A stretch of 64,000 nucleotides of DNA from Prevotella sp. KH2C16 (GTDB taxonomy: Bacteria; Bacteroidota; Bacteroidia; Bacteroidales; Bacteroidaceae). The notes below the pieces were generated by a model. The model had not been told where the DNA came from and did no database searches. It was given only the letters and a program-made list of their open reading frames with translations. Below are positions 26,453 to 35,900 of this stretch, piece by piece. The translations under genes and the position numbers were made by a program. Location: assembly GCF_900113305.1 (NCBI RefSeq), contig NZ_FOOW01000010.1, positions 1-64,000 on the forward strand, read 5' to 3'. The first letter of the stretch is position 1, and every line of letters begins with the position of its first letter.

Positions 26453-28522
26453 ATGCGTAGAAGCCTCTATATATATGGTTTACTGATTGCGCTGACACTC
26501 CTGACGGGGTGCAGCATCGAGCGCAACATCAAGAAGGGCGAGAAAAGTCTGGCTCTTGGCGAGTATTATGACGCGGGAGAATACTTCCGCAAGGCCTATC
26601 AGGCCACCCCGCCCAAGGAGCGTGACCAACGGGGAAGGCTCGCCCTAAAGATTGCGCAATGCTATGAGAAAATCAACCAGCACCAGCGAGCCATCGGAGC
26701 CTATAGGAATGCCATCCGCTATAACAAGGCAAATGTAAGCGACCACCTGTCGTTGGCCCGGCAACTCATGAAGAACGGCTCCTATAAAGAGGCTGCCGAT
26801 GAGTTTCAGATAGTGATAGACTCCCTGCCCGACAGCCAACAGGCGAAGACCGGACTGCAGGCTGCCCAGAGTGCGGCGAAGGTTAAGGAACTCGGCTCTC
26901 GCTACACCGTGAAGCGCATGGCGGTGTTCAACTCCCGACGGGCAGACTATTCCCCGATGCTCACAGGCGATGAATACGACCGCCTCTACTTCACCAGTAC
27001 ACGCAACGAGGCCGCGGGCGACGAGCTGAGCGGCATCACCGGAGCCAAGAACGGGGACATCTTCATCTCGGAAAAAGACGACAAAGGCAAATGGAGCAAG
27101 CCCGAACCCGTGAGCGGCGGGCTGAACACGGCCTATGACGAGGGGGCTTGCTGCTTCTCTCCCGACCAGCGCGAGATGTATCTCACACAGTGTACGACCG
27201 ACCCGAGTGCGCCCCGCTATGCACAGATCGTTACCTCCAGCCGGGCAGACGCGGCCTGGGGCAAGGCCGGCGAGCTGCAGCTCACGCGCGACACGCTGTC
27301 CAGCTATGCCCATCCGGCCGTCTCGCCTGACGGGCAGTGGCTGTATTTCACCTCCGATATGCCCGGTGGCATGGGCGGTCTTGACATCTGGCGGGTAAGG
27401 CTTACATCGGCAGGAGTTGGCGGAGTAGAGAACCTGGGGAGTCCCATCAATACCGAAGGCGACGAGGAATTTCCTACTTTCCGGCCGAACGGCGATCTCT
27501 ATTTTTCCAGCAACGGACATGGAGGATTAGGCGGGCTGGACATCTATATTGCCAAAATCAATAGTGAGGGGCACTACGAACTGGAGCATCCCGGATACCC
27601 GCTCAATTCCCAGGGCGACGACTTCGGCATGACTTTCGAGGGTCCGCACAATCGGGGATACTTCTCGTCAAATAGGGGCGACGGTCGCGGATGGGACCAC
27701 ATCTTCTCCTTTGAGAATCCCGAAGTGGTCAATACCATCAAGGGCTGGGTGTATGAAATCGACGGATACGAACTCCCCCAGGCACAAGTCTACATCGTGG
27801 GGAACGACGGAACCAACCAGAAACTTAGCGTACATCGCGACGGTTCGTTCACGCAGGTCGTGAAGCCAGGCGTAGACTATATTCTTTTAGCAACCTGCAA
27901 GGGGTACTTGAACCATAAGGAAGAGGTGAGCGTAAGGAAGACCGAGGAGTCGGACGAGACCGTCCTGCAGTTCCCCTTGGCAAATATCTCGGCGCCCGTA
28001 TTGATAGACAACATCTTCTACGACTTCGACAAGGCGACCTTGAGGCCGGAATCGCAGACGGCACTCGACGAGCTCGTGAGCCTTCTTAACCAGAATCCGA
28101 ATGTAACCATAGAGCTAAGTGCCCATGCAGACTATAAGGGTTCGTCTGAATATAACAAGGGACTCTCGCAGCGGCGGGCAGAGTCGGTGGTCAATTATCT
28201 CATCAGCAAGGGCATTGCGAAAGACCGGCTGACCCCCAAGGGATATGGAAAGGAGAAGCCCAAGACCATCAACAAAAAGGCGGCAGACAAATATCCCTGG
28301 CTCAAGGAGGGAGATGTATTGACCGAGGAGTTCATCAAACAGCAGAAAGAGGAGAACCAGGAGACTTGCAACCAGCTGAACCGCCGGACGGAATTCACCG
28401 TATTGCGCATCACCTACGGCCTGTTTGACGAGAACGGACAACTAAAGAAACAGCCCCAGACCAAGAAGAAAAGCCCGGATGCAAAAGACGAGGAGGAAGG
28501 CACTACCTTCATCTTCGACTAA
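26453..28522 (+). CDS. PorE-like T9SS-associated OmpA-family lipoprotein
   Basis: This 689-residue protein has a lipoprotein signal with lipobox LTGC (cysteine near residue 20). TPR helices follow (about 30-130), then a PD40/WD40-like beta-propeller with repeated DxxxLYFTS-type strands (PMLTGDEYDRLYFTS, PDGQWLYFTSDM, PNGDLYFSSNGHGG). A carboxypeptidase-regulatory-like domain lies near 425-500 and a C-terminal OmpA peptidoglycan-binding domain after YDFDKATLRPES. This is the domain order of Porphyromonas PorE (PG1058), which tethers the type IX secretion system to the cell wall. The OmpA domain has a lysine-rich insertion and tail. It stands alone; function is assigned from architecture, and other OmpA/PD40 proteins remain possible. 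Confidence 0.8.
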   Translation: MRRSLYIYGLLIALTLLTGCSIERNIKKGEKSLALGEYYDAGEYFRKAYQATPPKERDQRGRLALKIAQCYEKINQHQRAIGAYRNAIRYNKANVSDHLSLARQLMKNGSYKEAADEFQIVIDSLPDSQQAKTGLQAAQSAAKVKELGSRYTVKRMAVFNSRRADYSPMLTGDEYDRLYFTSTRNEAAGDELSGITGAKNGDIFISEKDDKGKWSKPEPVSGGLNTAYDEGACCFSPDQREMYLTQCTTDPSAPRYAQIVTSSRADAAWGKAGELQLTRDTLSSYAHPAVSPDGQWLYFTSDMPGGMGGLDIWRVRLTSAGVGGVENLGSPINTEGDEEFPTFRPNGDLYFSSNGHGGLGGLDIYIAKINSEGHYELEHPGYPLNSQGDDFGMTFEGPHNRGYFSSNRGDGRGWDHIFSFENPEVVNTIKGWVYEIDGYELPQAQVYIVGNDGTNQKLSVHRDGSFTQVVKPGVDYILLATCKGYLNHKEEVSVRKTEESDETVLQFPLANISAPVLIDNIFYDFDKATLRPESQTALDELVSLLNQNPNVTIELSAHADYKGSSEYNKGLSQRRAESVVNYLISKGIAKDRLTPKGYGKEKPKTINKKAADKYPWLKEGDVLTEEFIKQQKEENQETCNQLNRRTEFTVLRITYGLFDENGQLKKQPQTKKKSPDAKDEEEGTTFIFD

Positions 28523-28562
28523 GCAGCGGCACTCTTCCCACTGTCTGCAGGCGCACCTTCCC

Positions 28563-28901
28563 CTATCTCTCTGCCACTATGAGATTGTGGAGAGATACGA
28601 CCATGATCGTCAATACGGCGAGATAGAGAGTAATCGGGGTAAGTCCCGGCAGCTGGACGGACGAGAAGAAACCTACGACATCACCCAGGATATTGCCCAA
28701 AACCATGCGCAGACTGTCGAAACAATCCAGCAGGAAGAACATGGCAATGCCCGCAACCGTGCAGACAAATGTCCATATCCGGCTGGCACGACGCGCCCCG
28801 TCGGGCAACTGATTCACGACTCTGTGCGAGAATCCGTTGTCTTCTATTTCCACTTTATGCTCCTCGAAGAACCGAGCCACGAGCCTGTCATCATTTTCCA
28901 T
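28563..28901 (-). CDS. DUF5056-like membrane protein, possible anti-sigma partner
   Basis: This 112-residue protein has a cytoplasmic N-terminus (MENDDRLVARFFEEHKVEIEDNGFSHRVV) and two hydrophobic segments (IWTFVCTVAGIAMFFLLDCF and ITLYLAVLTIMVVSLHNLIV). The N-terminus resembles DUF5056 proteins that follow ECF sigma genes in Bacteroidota. It overlaps the end of the sigma-factor gene by about 11 bases, so the two are translationally coupled. An anti-sigma role is inferred only from position and topology. Upstream in-frame starts at 28904 and 28910 are possible. Confidence 0.7.
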   Translation of the reverse strand: MENDDRLVARFFEEHKVEIEDNGFSHRVVNQLPDGARRASRIWTFVCTVAGIAMFFLLDCFDSLRMVLGNILGDVVGFFSSVQLPGLTPITLYLAVLTIMVVSLHNLIVAER

Positions 28902-29433
28902 CATAACCATTTTGTCTTAAATAGGTTGCCAGTTTCTGCTTTCCACGCGATAGATGCGACTTCACCGTGCCCTCTGCCAGCCCTGTAATGGCCGCAATCC
29001 GTTCTATCGGCTGCCCCTCCATCAGTTGCAGGACGATGCAGGTACGCTCGTTTCCGCCTAAGATTGAAAGGGCTTGCTGCAAGTCCATCCTCAGATTGCT
29101 GTCGCCCGTTTCAGAGTTCTTTCTTGCCACGGCCGGTGCTTCAAGGTCGCCTGTCGGCTTATTACTACGCGTGTAATCATAGAAAACATTATATGCAATG
29201 CGGTAGAGCCATGTCGAGAAGCTCGCCGCACCGCGAAATTTCGAGAGGTTTACATACGCCTTTATGAAGGTATCCTGTGCCAGGTCGTCGCTCAGTTGCT
29301 CGTCGCCCAGGGTCTGGGAGAGGAAGAAACGGCGCACGGGCGACTGATATTTCACAACCAGCTTGTCGAAAGCCCTGCGATTGTGGAATACCGCCGCTTG
29401 GGTAACCAGAGAGATATCTTCCAGATTCTTCAC
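28891..29433 (-). CDS. ECF-type RNA polymerase sigma factor
   Basis: This 180-residue sigma factor has region 2 (FDKLVVKYQSPVRRFFLSQT, DDLAQDTFIKAYVNLSKF, FSTWLYRIAYNVFYDYTR) and region 4 with a helix-turn-helix (LMEGQPIERIAAITGLAEGTV-KSHLSRGK). It would direct RNA polymerase to an unidentified regulon. It is the middle gene of a trio: a DUF6249-like membrane protein gene ends just upstream and the DUF5056-like gene overlaps its 3' end. No dedicated promoter is evident between it and the following gene. Confidence 0.93.
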   Translation of the reverse strand: MKNLEDISLVTQAAVFHNRRAFDKLVVKYQSPVRRFFLSQTLGDEQLSDDLAQDTFIKAYVNLSKFRGAASFSTWLYRIAYNVFYDYTRSNKPTGDLEAPAVARKNSETGDSNLRMDLQQALSILGGNERTCIVLQLMEGQPIERIAAITGLAEGTVKSHLSRGKQKLATYLRQNGYDGK

Positions 29434-29442
29434 TTCGTGCGC

Positions 29443-30102
29443 TTAGAATTCGTTGTCTTTTGTGTCTTGTTTCTTCGACGATCTTGAGATGGCCAGCTGG
29501 CCTAAACCGTAACAGGCAATCAGCGCACCCACCCCAGCCAGCGTGGAAGACCCCCAGATATAGAACATGATGAAGAGGCCGACACCGATGGCAATGTTGC
29601 GGATGCCCCGCTTGTAGAGGTAGTCTACGCTCTGTTTGTCAACCGGTTTCATCGCTTCCGGTATCGCCTGACCTGACTCCATGGCCTTCTCCGCCAGTGC
29701 CACGCGGTCGTTATGGCGCTTGACCAGATAGCGTAATACCAGCAGAATGACGATAAACGGAAACAACAAGAACAAGAAGATGATCAAGAAGACGAAAGCG
29801 GCAAGCGCGATGCCGCCGCCCGTAGCCAGCAGTTCCCTCAATCCGAAGATGTTGAAGTCGCCATCATCAAAGTCTGTGTCCATACCGTAATGCCGGCTCT
29901 GGCTTTCTTCAATGATGGAGTCCTGTGTCTCGCTGGCGGAAGTCGAGGTCGTGTCAGAGAACGCTTCAATGCCCCCGTCTTGCTTCACCGTGTCTTTGTC
30001 TACCGTTGTAACCTGCGCATGATGCCGGTGCTTGGGAGCTGCATCCATCTGTGTTGCACTGAGAGTAAGCATCAGTGCGAGTGCTATCAAGGTTTGTTTC
30101 AT
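29443..30102 (-). CDS. DUF6249-like exported/membrane protein
   Basis: This 219-residue protein has a signal peptide (TLIALALMLTLSATQMDA) and a Ser/Thr/Asp-rich periplasmic linker. Membrane helices follow: one long pair (GGIALAAFVFLIIFLFLLFPFIVILLVLRY) and a second after a cytoplasmic KPVDKQSVDYLYKRGIRN segment. It resembles the DUF6249 family. It ends 10 bases before the sigma-factor gene and so probably belongs to the same transcript. It may be part of an envelope-sensing module with the sigma factor, but no function is known to me. A start three codons upstream (30111) is equally possible. Confidence 0.7.
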   Translation of the reverse strand: MKQTLIALALMLTLSATQMDAAPKHRHHAQVTTVDKDTVKQDGGIEAFSDTTSTSASETQDSIIEESQSRHYGMDTDFDDGDFNIFGLRELLATGGGIALAAFVFLIIFLFLLFPFIVILLVLRYLVKRHNDRVALAEKAMESGQAIPEAMKPVDKQSVDYLYKRGIRNIAIGVGLFIMFYIWGSSTLAGVGALIACYGLGQLAISRSSKKQDTKDNEF

Positions 30103-30160
30103 ATGCTTCACTTTTGGTTTTTTTTCTGTCCGTTAGACGCATCTGTCGCAGATTTAGTTG

Positions 30161-30188
30161 CAAAGTAACTATTTTTTTTTTACTTTTG
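30161..30188. promoter_or_regulatory. Divergent promoter region between DUF6249 and methyltransferase genes
   Basis: Plus strand: TACTTTTG at 30181-30188 preceded after 20 bases by a GTTG-type -33, with the ATG at 30205. Minus strand: TTACTTTG at 30168-30161 matches the -7 element with one mismatch. The two promoters overlap, so transcription of the two operons may interfere. Confidence 0.5.
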
Positions 30189-30204
30189 CAAGGGAAATAG
30201 TTAG

Positions 30205-31491
30205 ATGATAATGAATCTGCCAGAAGAATTTACGGCCTACACGCGCAGTCTGATAGGCGATGAGCGGTATCAGCGACTCGTTGAGGGACTCGCCGCCGAG
30301 CCTCCGGTGAGCATTCGGCTGAACCTCTTCAAGGCAGATTCCGACACGGTGGAGATACCTTTGGCCGATGAGCCCGTACCCTGGTGCAAAGGCGGATACT
30401 ACCTCAAGCAACGCCCCGAATTCACCTTCGACCCCCTCTTCCATGCCGGTCTCTATTATGTTCAGGAAGCCTCGTCGATGTTTCTGCATCATGTGCTGCG
30501 CCAAACCGTGGACCGCCCCGTCGTGATGCTCGACCTCTGCGCCGCCCCGGGAGGCAAGTCCACCGTAGCCCGGGCCGCCCTGCCCGAGGGCAGCGTCCTC
30601 TTTTCGAACGAGCCGATGCGGCAGCGGGCGCAGATTCTGAATGAGAACATCCTGAAGTTCGGGCATCCCGATGTCGTGGCTACCAACAACTATGCCCGCG
30701 ACTACCGGCGCACAGGACTGCTTTTCGATGTCGTCTTGGCCGATGTGCCCTGCTCCGGCGAGGGCATGTTCCGCAAAGACGAGGGGGCAATAGCGGAGTG
30801 GAGCCCTCAGAATGTTGACAGATGCCGTCGACTGCAACGGGAAATCGTGGCGGACATCTGGCCCCAACTGAGACCGGGAGGCATACTCATCTACTCCACC
30901 TGTACCTTCAATGCCCACGAGAATGAGGAAAACGCGGCATGGATAGCCCGTGAGCTCGGGGCGGAATTCATCGAAATAGACACCCCGGAGGAATGGAACA
31001 TCACGGGGCCGCTTGTCGGCAAGGATCCCGTCTATCGCTTCCTGCCGGGCTATTCGCGGGGCGAAGGCCTTTTCATGGCCGTCCTCAGGAAAGCCGGAGA
31101 CTCCCCCCTCGAAGGCGGCAAGAACAAGCAAGGCCTCAAAATGCTGAACATCCTGAGCCATGGCATCAAGCCCGACGAGACAAAAGGCAAAAACCTGATT
31201 CCCGATATATCAAAGGCTCTCTCCATCCAAGCCGACAAAGAGGCCTATCCGCATGTGGAAGTGTCGTGGGAACAGGCAATAAGCTATCTGCGGCACGAGG
31301 CCGTCAGTCTGCCCGCCGACACGCCCCGGGGAGTGGTGCTGCTGACCTATCAGGGACAGCCGATAGGATTCGAGAAGAACATAGGCAACCGGGCCAACAA
31401 CCTCTACCCGCAGGAATGGCGCATCAAGAGCACGCATGTGCCGGAAAAACCGGAAATACTCATCATGAAACAGAAACCCAACACACAATGA
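30205..31491 (+). CDS. RsmB/RsmF-family rRNA cytosine-C5 methyltransferase
   Basis: This 428-residue SAM-dependent enzyme of the NOL1/NOP2/sun family has motif [14 protein letters not shown]. The two catalytic cysteines are in [12 protein letters not shown] and [13 protein letters not shown]. The C-terminal ~120 residues form the PUA-like domain typical of RsmF/YebU ([17 protein letters not shown]). It probably methylates 16S rRNA. The alternative start at 30211 ([14 protein letters not shown]) is equally plausible. Its TGA overlaps the thyA ATG (ATGA), so the three genes methyltransferase-thyA-folA form one operon. Confidence 0.92.
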   Translation: MIMNLPEEFTAYTRSLIGDERYQRLVEGLAAEPPVSIRLNLFKADSDTVEIPLADEPVPWCKGGYYLKQRPEFTFDPLFHAGLYYVQEASSMFLHHVLRQTVDRPVVMLDLCAAPGGKSTVARAALPEGSVLFSNEPMRQRAQILNENILKFGHPDVVATNNYARDYRRTGLLFDVVLADVPCSGEGMFRKDEGAIAEWSPQNVDRCRRLQREIVADIWPQLRPGGILIYSTCTFNAHENEENAAWIARELGAEFIEIDTPEEWNITGPLVGKDPVYRFLPGYSRGEGLFMAVLRKAGDSPLEGGKNKQGLKMLNILSHGIKPDETKGKNLIPDISKALSIQADKEAYPHVEVSWEQAISYLRHEAVSLPADTPRGVVLLTYQGQPIGFEKNIGNRANNLYPQEWRIKSTHVPEKPEILIMKQKPNTQ

Positions 31492-32282
31492 AACAATATC
31501 TAAACCTCCTCGACCGCATCCTCACGGAGGGTGCCGTAAAGACCGACCGCACCGGCACGGGCACCAAGAGCGTATTCGGACACCAGATGAGATTCAACCT
31601 CAAAGACGGATTCCCGCTGCTCACCACCAAGAAACTGCACCTGAAATCCATCATCTACGAATTGCTATGGTTTCTCCAGGGCGACACCAACATCCAATAT
31701 CTGAAGGAGCACGGCGTATCGATCTGGGACGAATGGGCCGACGAAAACGGCGACCTGGGCCCCGTCTACGGCAAGCAATGGAGGGCGTGGGAGGGTTCCG
31801 ACGGCACCGTCGTCGACCAGATCAGCCAGTGCGTAGACCTCATCAGGCACCATCCCGAGAGCCGCCGCATCATCGTAAACGCATGGAATGTGGCCGACCT
31901 GCCCCGCATGGCCCTGTCGCCCTGCCACTGTCTGTTCCAGTTCTATGTGGCCGACGGCAAGCTCAGCCTGCAGCTCTACCAGCGTTCGGCCGACACATTC
32001 CTCGGCGTGCCCTTCAACATAGCCAGCTATGCGCTGTTGCTGATGATGATGGCCCAGGTAACGGGACTCAAGCCCGGCGAGTTCATTCACACCACCGGCG
32101 ACACCCATCTCTACCTGAACCACCTGGAACAGGCCCGCCTCCAGCTCACCCGGGAGCCCCGCCCGCTGCCCAGAATGCTGATAAACCCCGATGTGAAAAG
32201 CATCTTCGACTTCAAATACGAGGACTTCGAGCTTATCGACTACCACCCCTGGCCACACATAGCGGCCAAGGTATCGGTGTAA
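31488..32282 (+). CDS. thyA: Thymidylate synthase
   Basis: This 264-residue enzyme converts dUMP to dTMP with methylenetetrahydrofolate. The nucleophile is C146 in [14 protein letters not shown], at the same number as in E. coli. Other conserved blocks are [35 protein letters not shown] and [13 protein letters not shown]. Length is exactly the standard 264. The start at 31488 overlaps the preceding stop (ATGA); the longer upstream frame is an artefact inside the methyltransferase gene. It is followed after 11 bases by folA, which regenerates tetrahydrofolate from its product. Confidence 0.97.
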   Translation: MKQYLNLLDRILTEGAVKTDRTGTGTKSVFGHQMRFNLKDGFPLLTTKKLHLKSIIYELLWFLQGDTNIQYLKEHGVSIWDEWADENGDLGPVYGKQWRAWEGSDGTVVDQISQCVDLIRHHPESRRIIVNAWNVADLPRMALSPCHCLFQFYVADGKLSLQLYQRSADTFLGVPFNIASYALLLMMMAQVTGLKPGEFIHTTGDTHLYLNHLEQARLQLTREPRPLPRMLINPDVKSIFDFKYEDFELIDYHPWPHIAAKVSV

Positions 32283-32293
32283 AAATAAGACCT

Positions 32294-32776
32294 ATGAGAA
32301 TCAACATCATCGCCGCCGTAGCTCGGAATCGCGCCATCGGCTATCAGAACAAACTGCTCTATTGGCTGCCCGACGACCTGAAACGCTTCAAGGCCCTTAC
32401 CTCCGGGCACACCATCATCATGGGGCGGAAGACCTTCGAGAGCCTTCCCAAGGGCGCCCTGCCCAACCGCCGCAATGTGGTCTTGAGCCGGAGCGGGCAG
32501 CAGTTTGCGGGCTGCGACAGCTATCGATCGCTCGACGAGGCACTGCGCCACTGCCTGCCCGACGAGGACATATATATAATAGGTGGGGCAAGCGTCTACC
32601 GACAGGCACTCAATAAGGCCGACCGGCTCTGCCTGACGGAGGTGGACGACACCCCGGAAAACGCCGATGCCTTCTTTCCCGAGTATGAAGACTGGAAAGA
32701 GGCGGCGCGCGAGGAGCATCCTGCCGACGACCGCCATGCCCACGCCTATGCCTTCGTAGATTATGTAAAGGCATAG
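32294..32776 (+). CDS. folA: Dihydrofolate reductase
   Basis: This 160-residue enzyme reduces dihydrofolate with NADPH. Family features are INIIAAVARNRAIGYQNKL at the N-terminus, LPDDLKRFK with the catalytic aspartate at D28, MGRKTFESLP (NADPH-binding) and IIGGASVYRQAL. The start at 32294 gives the standard length; the upstream part of the frame lies inside thyA. It is the last gene of the operon and is followed by a type A palindromic array. Confidence 0.96.
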   Translation: MRINIIAAVARNRAIGYQNKLLYWLPDDLKRFKALTSGHTIIMGRKTFESLPKGALPNRRNVVLSRSGQQFAGCDSYRSLDEALRHCLPDEDIYIIGGASVYRQALNKADRLCLTEVDDTPENADAFFPEYEDWKEAAREEHPADDRHAHAYAFVDYVKA

Positions 32777-32784
32777 AACAGGCC

Positions 32785-32880
32785 GACAAAATCGGCGAGA
32801 TTGTCCGGCAAAATCGGCGATTTTGTTCCATGATTTCGCCGATTTTGTCAGCCTGAAGACGGCTTATCGCCCTGCGGGGA
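32785..32880. repeat. 96-bp repeat copy 1, containing a type A 22-bp-period array
   Basis: Within it, units start at 32787, 32809, 32831 and 32853 (22-base steps): CAAAAT-CGGCG-AGATTG, CAAAAT-CGGCG-ATTTTG, TGATTT-CGCCG-ATTTTG and CTGAAG-ACGGC-TTATCG. The whole 96 bases recur in direct orientation at 45955-46050 with one difference (T here, C there, at offset 64). The copy lies between convergent folA and the hybrid regulator gene. Bases 32881-32967 show nothing further. Confidence 0.92.
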
Positions 32881-32967
32881 GGCGTCGACGGGCGACAGGG
32901 GATGCGGCGGATGCCTGGAGCGGAGAGGCCTGATATCAGGATTGGATGAGACCGGATACAGCCCTCC

Positions 32968-35900
32968 CTATTCTTCTTTCTTCTGCCGGAACTCCTTAGG
33001 CAGGCAGTTATAGCGCTTTGCGAACTCACGGTAAAAGAACGCCCGGTTGCGGAAACCGCACAGGCTGATGATTTCGGATATCGTCTTGGAACTGGACCTG
33101 AGCATCCTTTCCGCATGGCGCATCCTGTATTCTATAATGAAATCGTTGGGCGACATGTTGATAATCGTCTTCAACTTACGATAGAGCTGTGAGCGGCTGA
33201 CGGCCAGATCCTGTGCAAAGAGCGTGGGATTATAGTTCTCGTCGGCGTAATGCTCGCTGACGACCCTGACGGCGGCGAGCAGGAAGCGGCGCGATTCCTC
33301 GGTCATATCCTTGGAGTCGAACTTGCGGATATAGGCAGAGGGAGAGGCCGAGAACTCTTTCAGGCGTGCGGCTTCCTGGATGTTTCTGTCGACCAAGGCC
33401 TTGAGATAGCTTGTGTGGAAAGGCTTTTCGAGAATGGCATTGGCCCCGGTTTGCAGAATATTGACATTGCTGTCTTTTTCTCCCTCGTTGCAAATCGCTA
33501 TGATAGGGGCATACTGGGTGTGTGCATTGGCGCGGATAGCATCTATCAGGGCGAGGTCGCTCCCTTCCATATCGTAGACGACGAGGTCGATGGTCGTGTG
33601 GAGAATGCTGCCGAGCTCTGCCTCGTCAGTACAGGTGATGATGTTGTATTGGCTGTCGAGAATGTCGCGGATAAACTGTGCCATCCGCGGGTCTTGCTCG
33701 ATCACGAGAATGCTTTTGTCCTTATTGCTCAAGATTCTTTCAAGTGGAGTCTGGGGCTTTCTTTCCTGCTCTTTCCCTGTCTTCACCTCTTTTAGTTCCA
33801 AGACTTTGACGATGAAGGTCGTATGCAGTTCGTCGTCTTTCTGAATCGACACGCTTCCGCCCATTCTCTTGGCGAGATCGTTGCCCAGGGTAAGCCCTAT
33901 GGTAGGGTCGTCCTTGCCTGCCGACATGTTGTTCTCAAAGTTGTCGAGGGCCTTGTATGAATTGAATATGTCAGAAAAATCGTCGCTCTTCGGCGAAGTG
34001 CCTTGGTAAGAAAGCCTGATCTCCACTCCCTCCGGGCGGCTGCCGGAATGGCGGATGACGAAATCGCTCTGGGCCTGGATGTTGTGCATGATATAGCTTG
34101 CGAGATTATAGATAATCTTGGAAAGCACCGTCTTGTCGGTAACAATATAATGGGGTTGCTCTGAATTGATGATGTCCAGGTTGATGTCTTTCTCGAGGAT
34201 GCTGGCCGAAAAACTGTCGATGGTGATTTTCAGGAGTTCGGTCAGGTCGGCTCTTTCGGCAATGAGAGCCTGCGTGTTTTCTTCGGCCGACTGTATTTCT
34301 GACATCTGCTTGATCTGCAGACTCATTTGCCTGATATGCTCGTCGATGCGGAGAAGCTCGGGTGAGAGATTTCCTTCATAGCCTTTGCGGTCGCGGATAT
34401 GTTCCAACGCGTCATATATCTGGGTGATGTTGTTGGAGAATTTGCCGGTTACATTGGCGAAGAAACGAAGCTTGGCATGGTGGATATTCTCGCGATTGTG
34501 CTGTCGCTGATGCTCCATCTCGCGCTGGTGCCGGCGTTGCAGGCGCCTTTTCTTTGCCTTGTAAATGAGCCGGATGACGAGAATGATTGCAGCGATGTAC
34601 AGCAGGACGGCCCACCATCTGCCCCATACGGGGTATGAAATGTGGATGGGAATGGACAGATAGGTCTGCGACCATTGATGGGCAGCGTTGCTTTGCCGGG
34701 CGTAGAGGGTGTAGTTGCCGGACGGAAGCTCGTTGAGAAAGATGGTCTTCGTATTGCCTACATTGATCCAGGGCGAGTCGTCGTCATGGAGAAACGCGCG
34801 CCGCCTGATGAGTTTATAGGATAATTCGCATCGGTCATTATCAAGATAGTCGAGCACGGAGAATGACAACTCCAGGGACTTCGCATCATGGCTTACTCTC
34901 AGGGGGGCAGAGAGTGGCATCTGTGCGTTGTCTATTTTGAGCGAGTTGAGCATCAGTTTGGGCATGAAGCCGTTGCTTTGGATGAGTGCGGGATGAATGA
35001 TGCTGAAGCCGTTGGTGCCCCCGAAGTAGATTTCCCGTCCGTGATCGGCCGACATGCCTGCGCCGTCTGAGAACTCGTCTCCTTGCAGTCCGTCTTTATG
35101 CGTGAAGCTTGTGAAGGTGAGATTCCTCTGTATGCGCGCGATACCATTGCTCGTACTGATCCATATATTGTGGTAAAGGTCTTCCTGGATGCTGTGTATG
35201 TTTATGTTCCGGAGCTTGCCTTCGGTTCCCACATGGGTAAAGCGAGGGGCGGAGCTGCCGGTGTCCAGGATGTCAAGCCCCTGTGTCGTCCCGATCCAAA
35301 GACGCTTCCGGGTGTCTTTGTACAGGGATATGACATCATTGCTGACCAGTGACTGATGGTCTTTGGCATTGCTGCGATAGGCTGTGATACGCTGATTCCG
35401 GGTGTTCAACCTTATGAGTCCGCCGCCTCGGGTGCCCAGCCACAGGAACGGCTTGTCGAGAACCTGGGCGTAGACGATGTCGCTCTGAAGCGATGTGGCC
35501 TTTTGCGAATTGTAGACATGCACTCGCGTAACGGTGTCCCCACGATAGTTGACGCGGAGGAGGCCGTTTCCGCTTGTCCCGATATACAGCGTGGAATCAT
35601 TGGCAGCCACGATAGAATAGATAGAGAAAACCTCTTTGCGGTCGTCGGAAGACCGGAATCGCATGGGATAAAGCCGGCCGTTACGATAATAGGAAAGGCC
35701 TACGCCGTCGGTGCCGACCCATATCCTTCGGTCTGCACCGACACCTTTGCAGAGGGAAAACACCGCATTGTAGGAGCGGCCTGCACCGACATTCAGGGAC
35801 TGGAGAAGCTCCAGGCCATTATCTGCCAGGCGTTGATAGACAAGAAGTCCTTCGCCCTTGGTTCCGACAAGTATTTCCTCCTTGTCCTGCAAGATGCACC

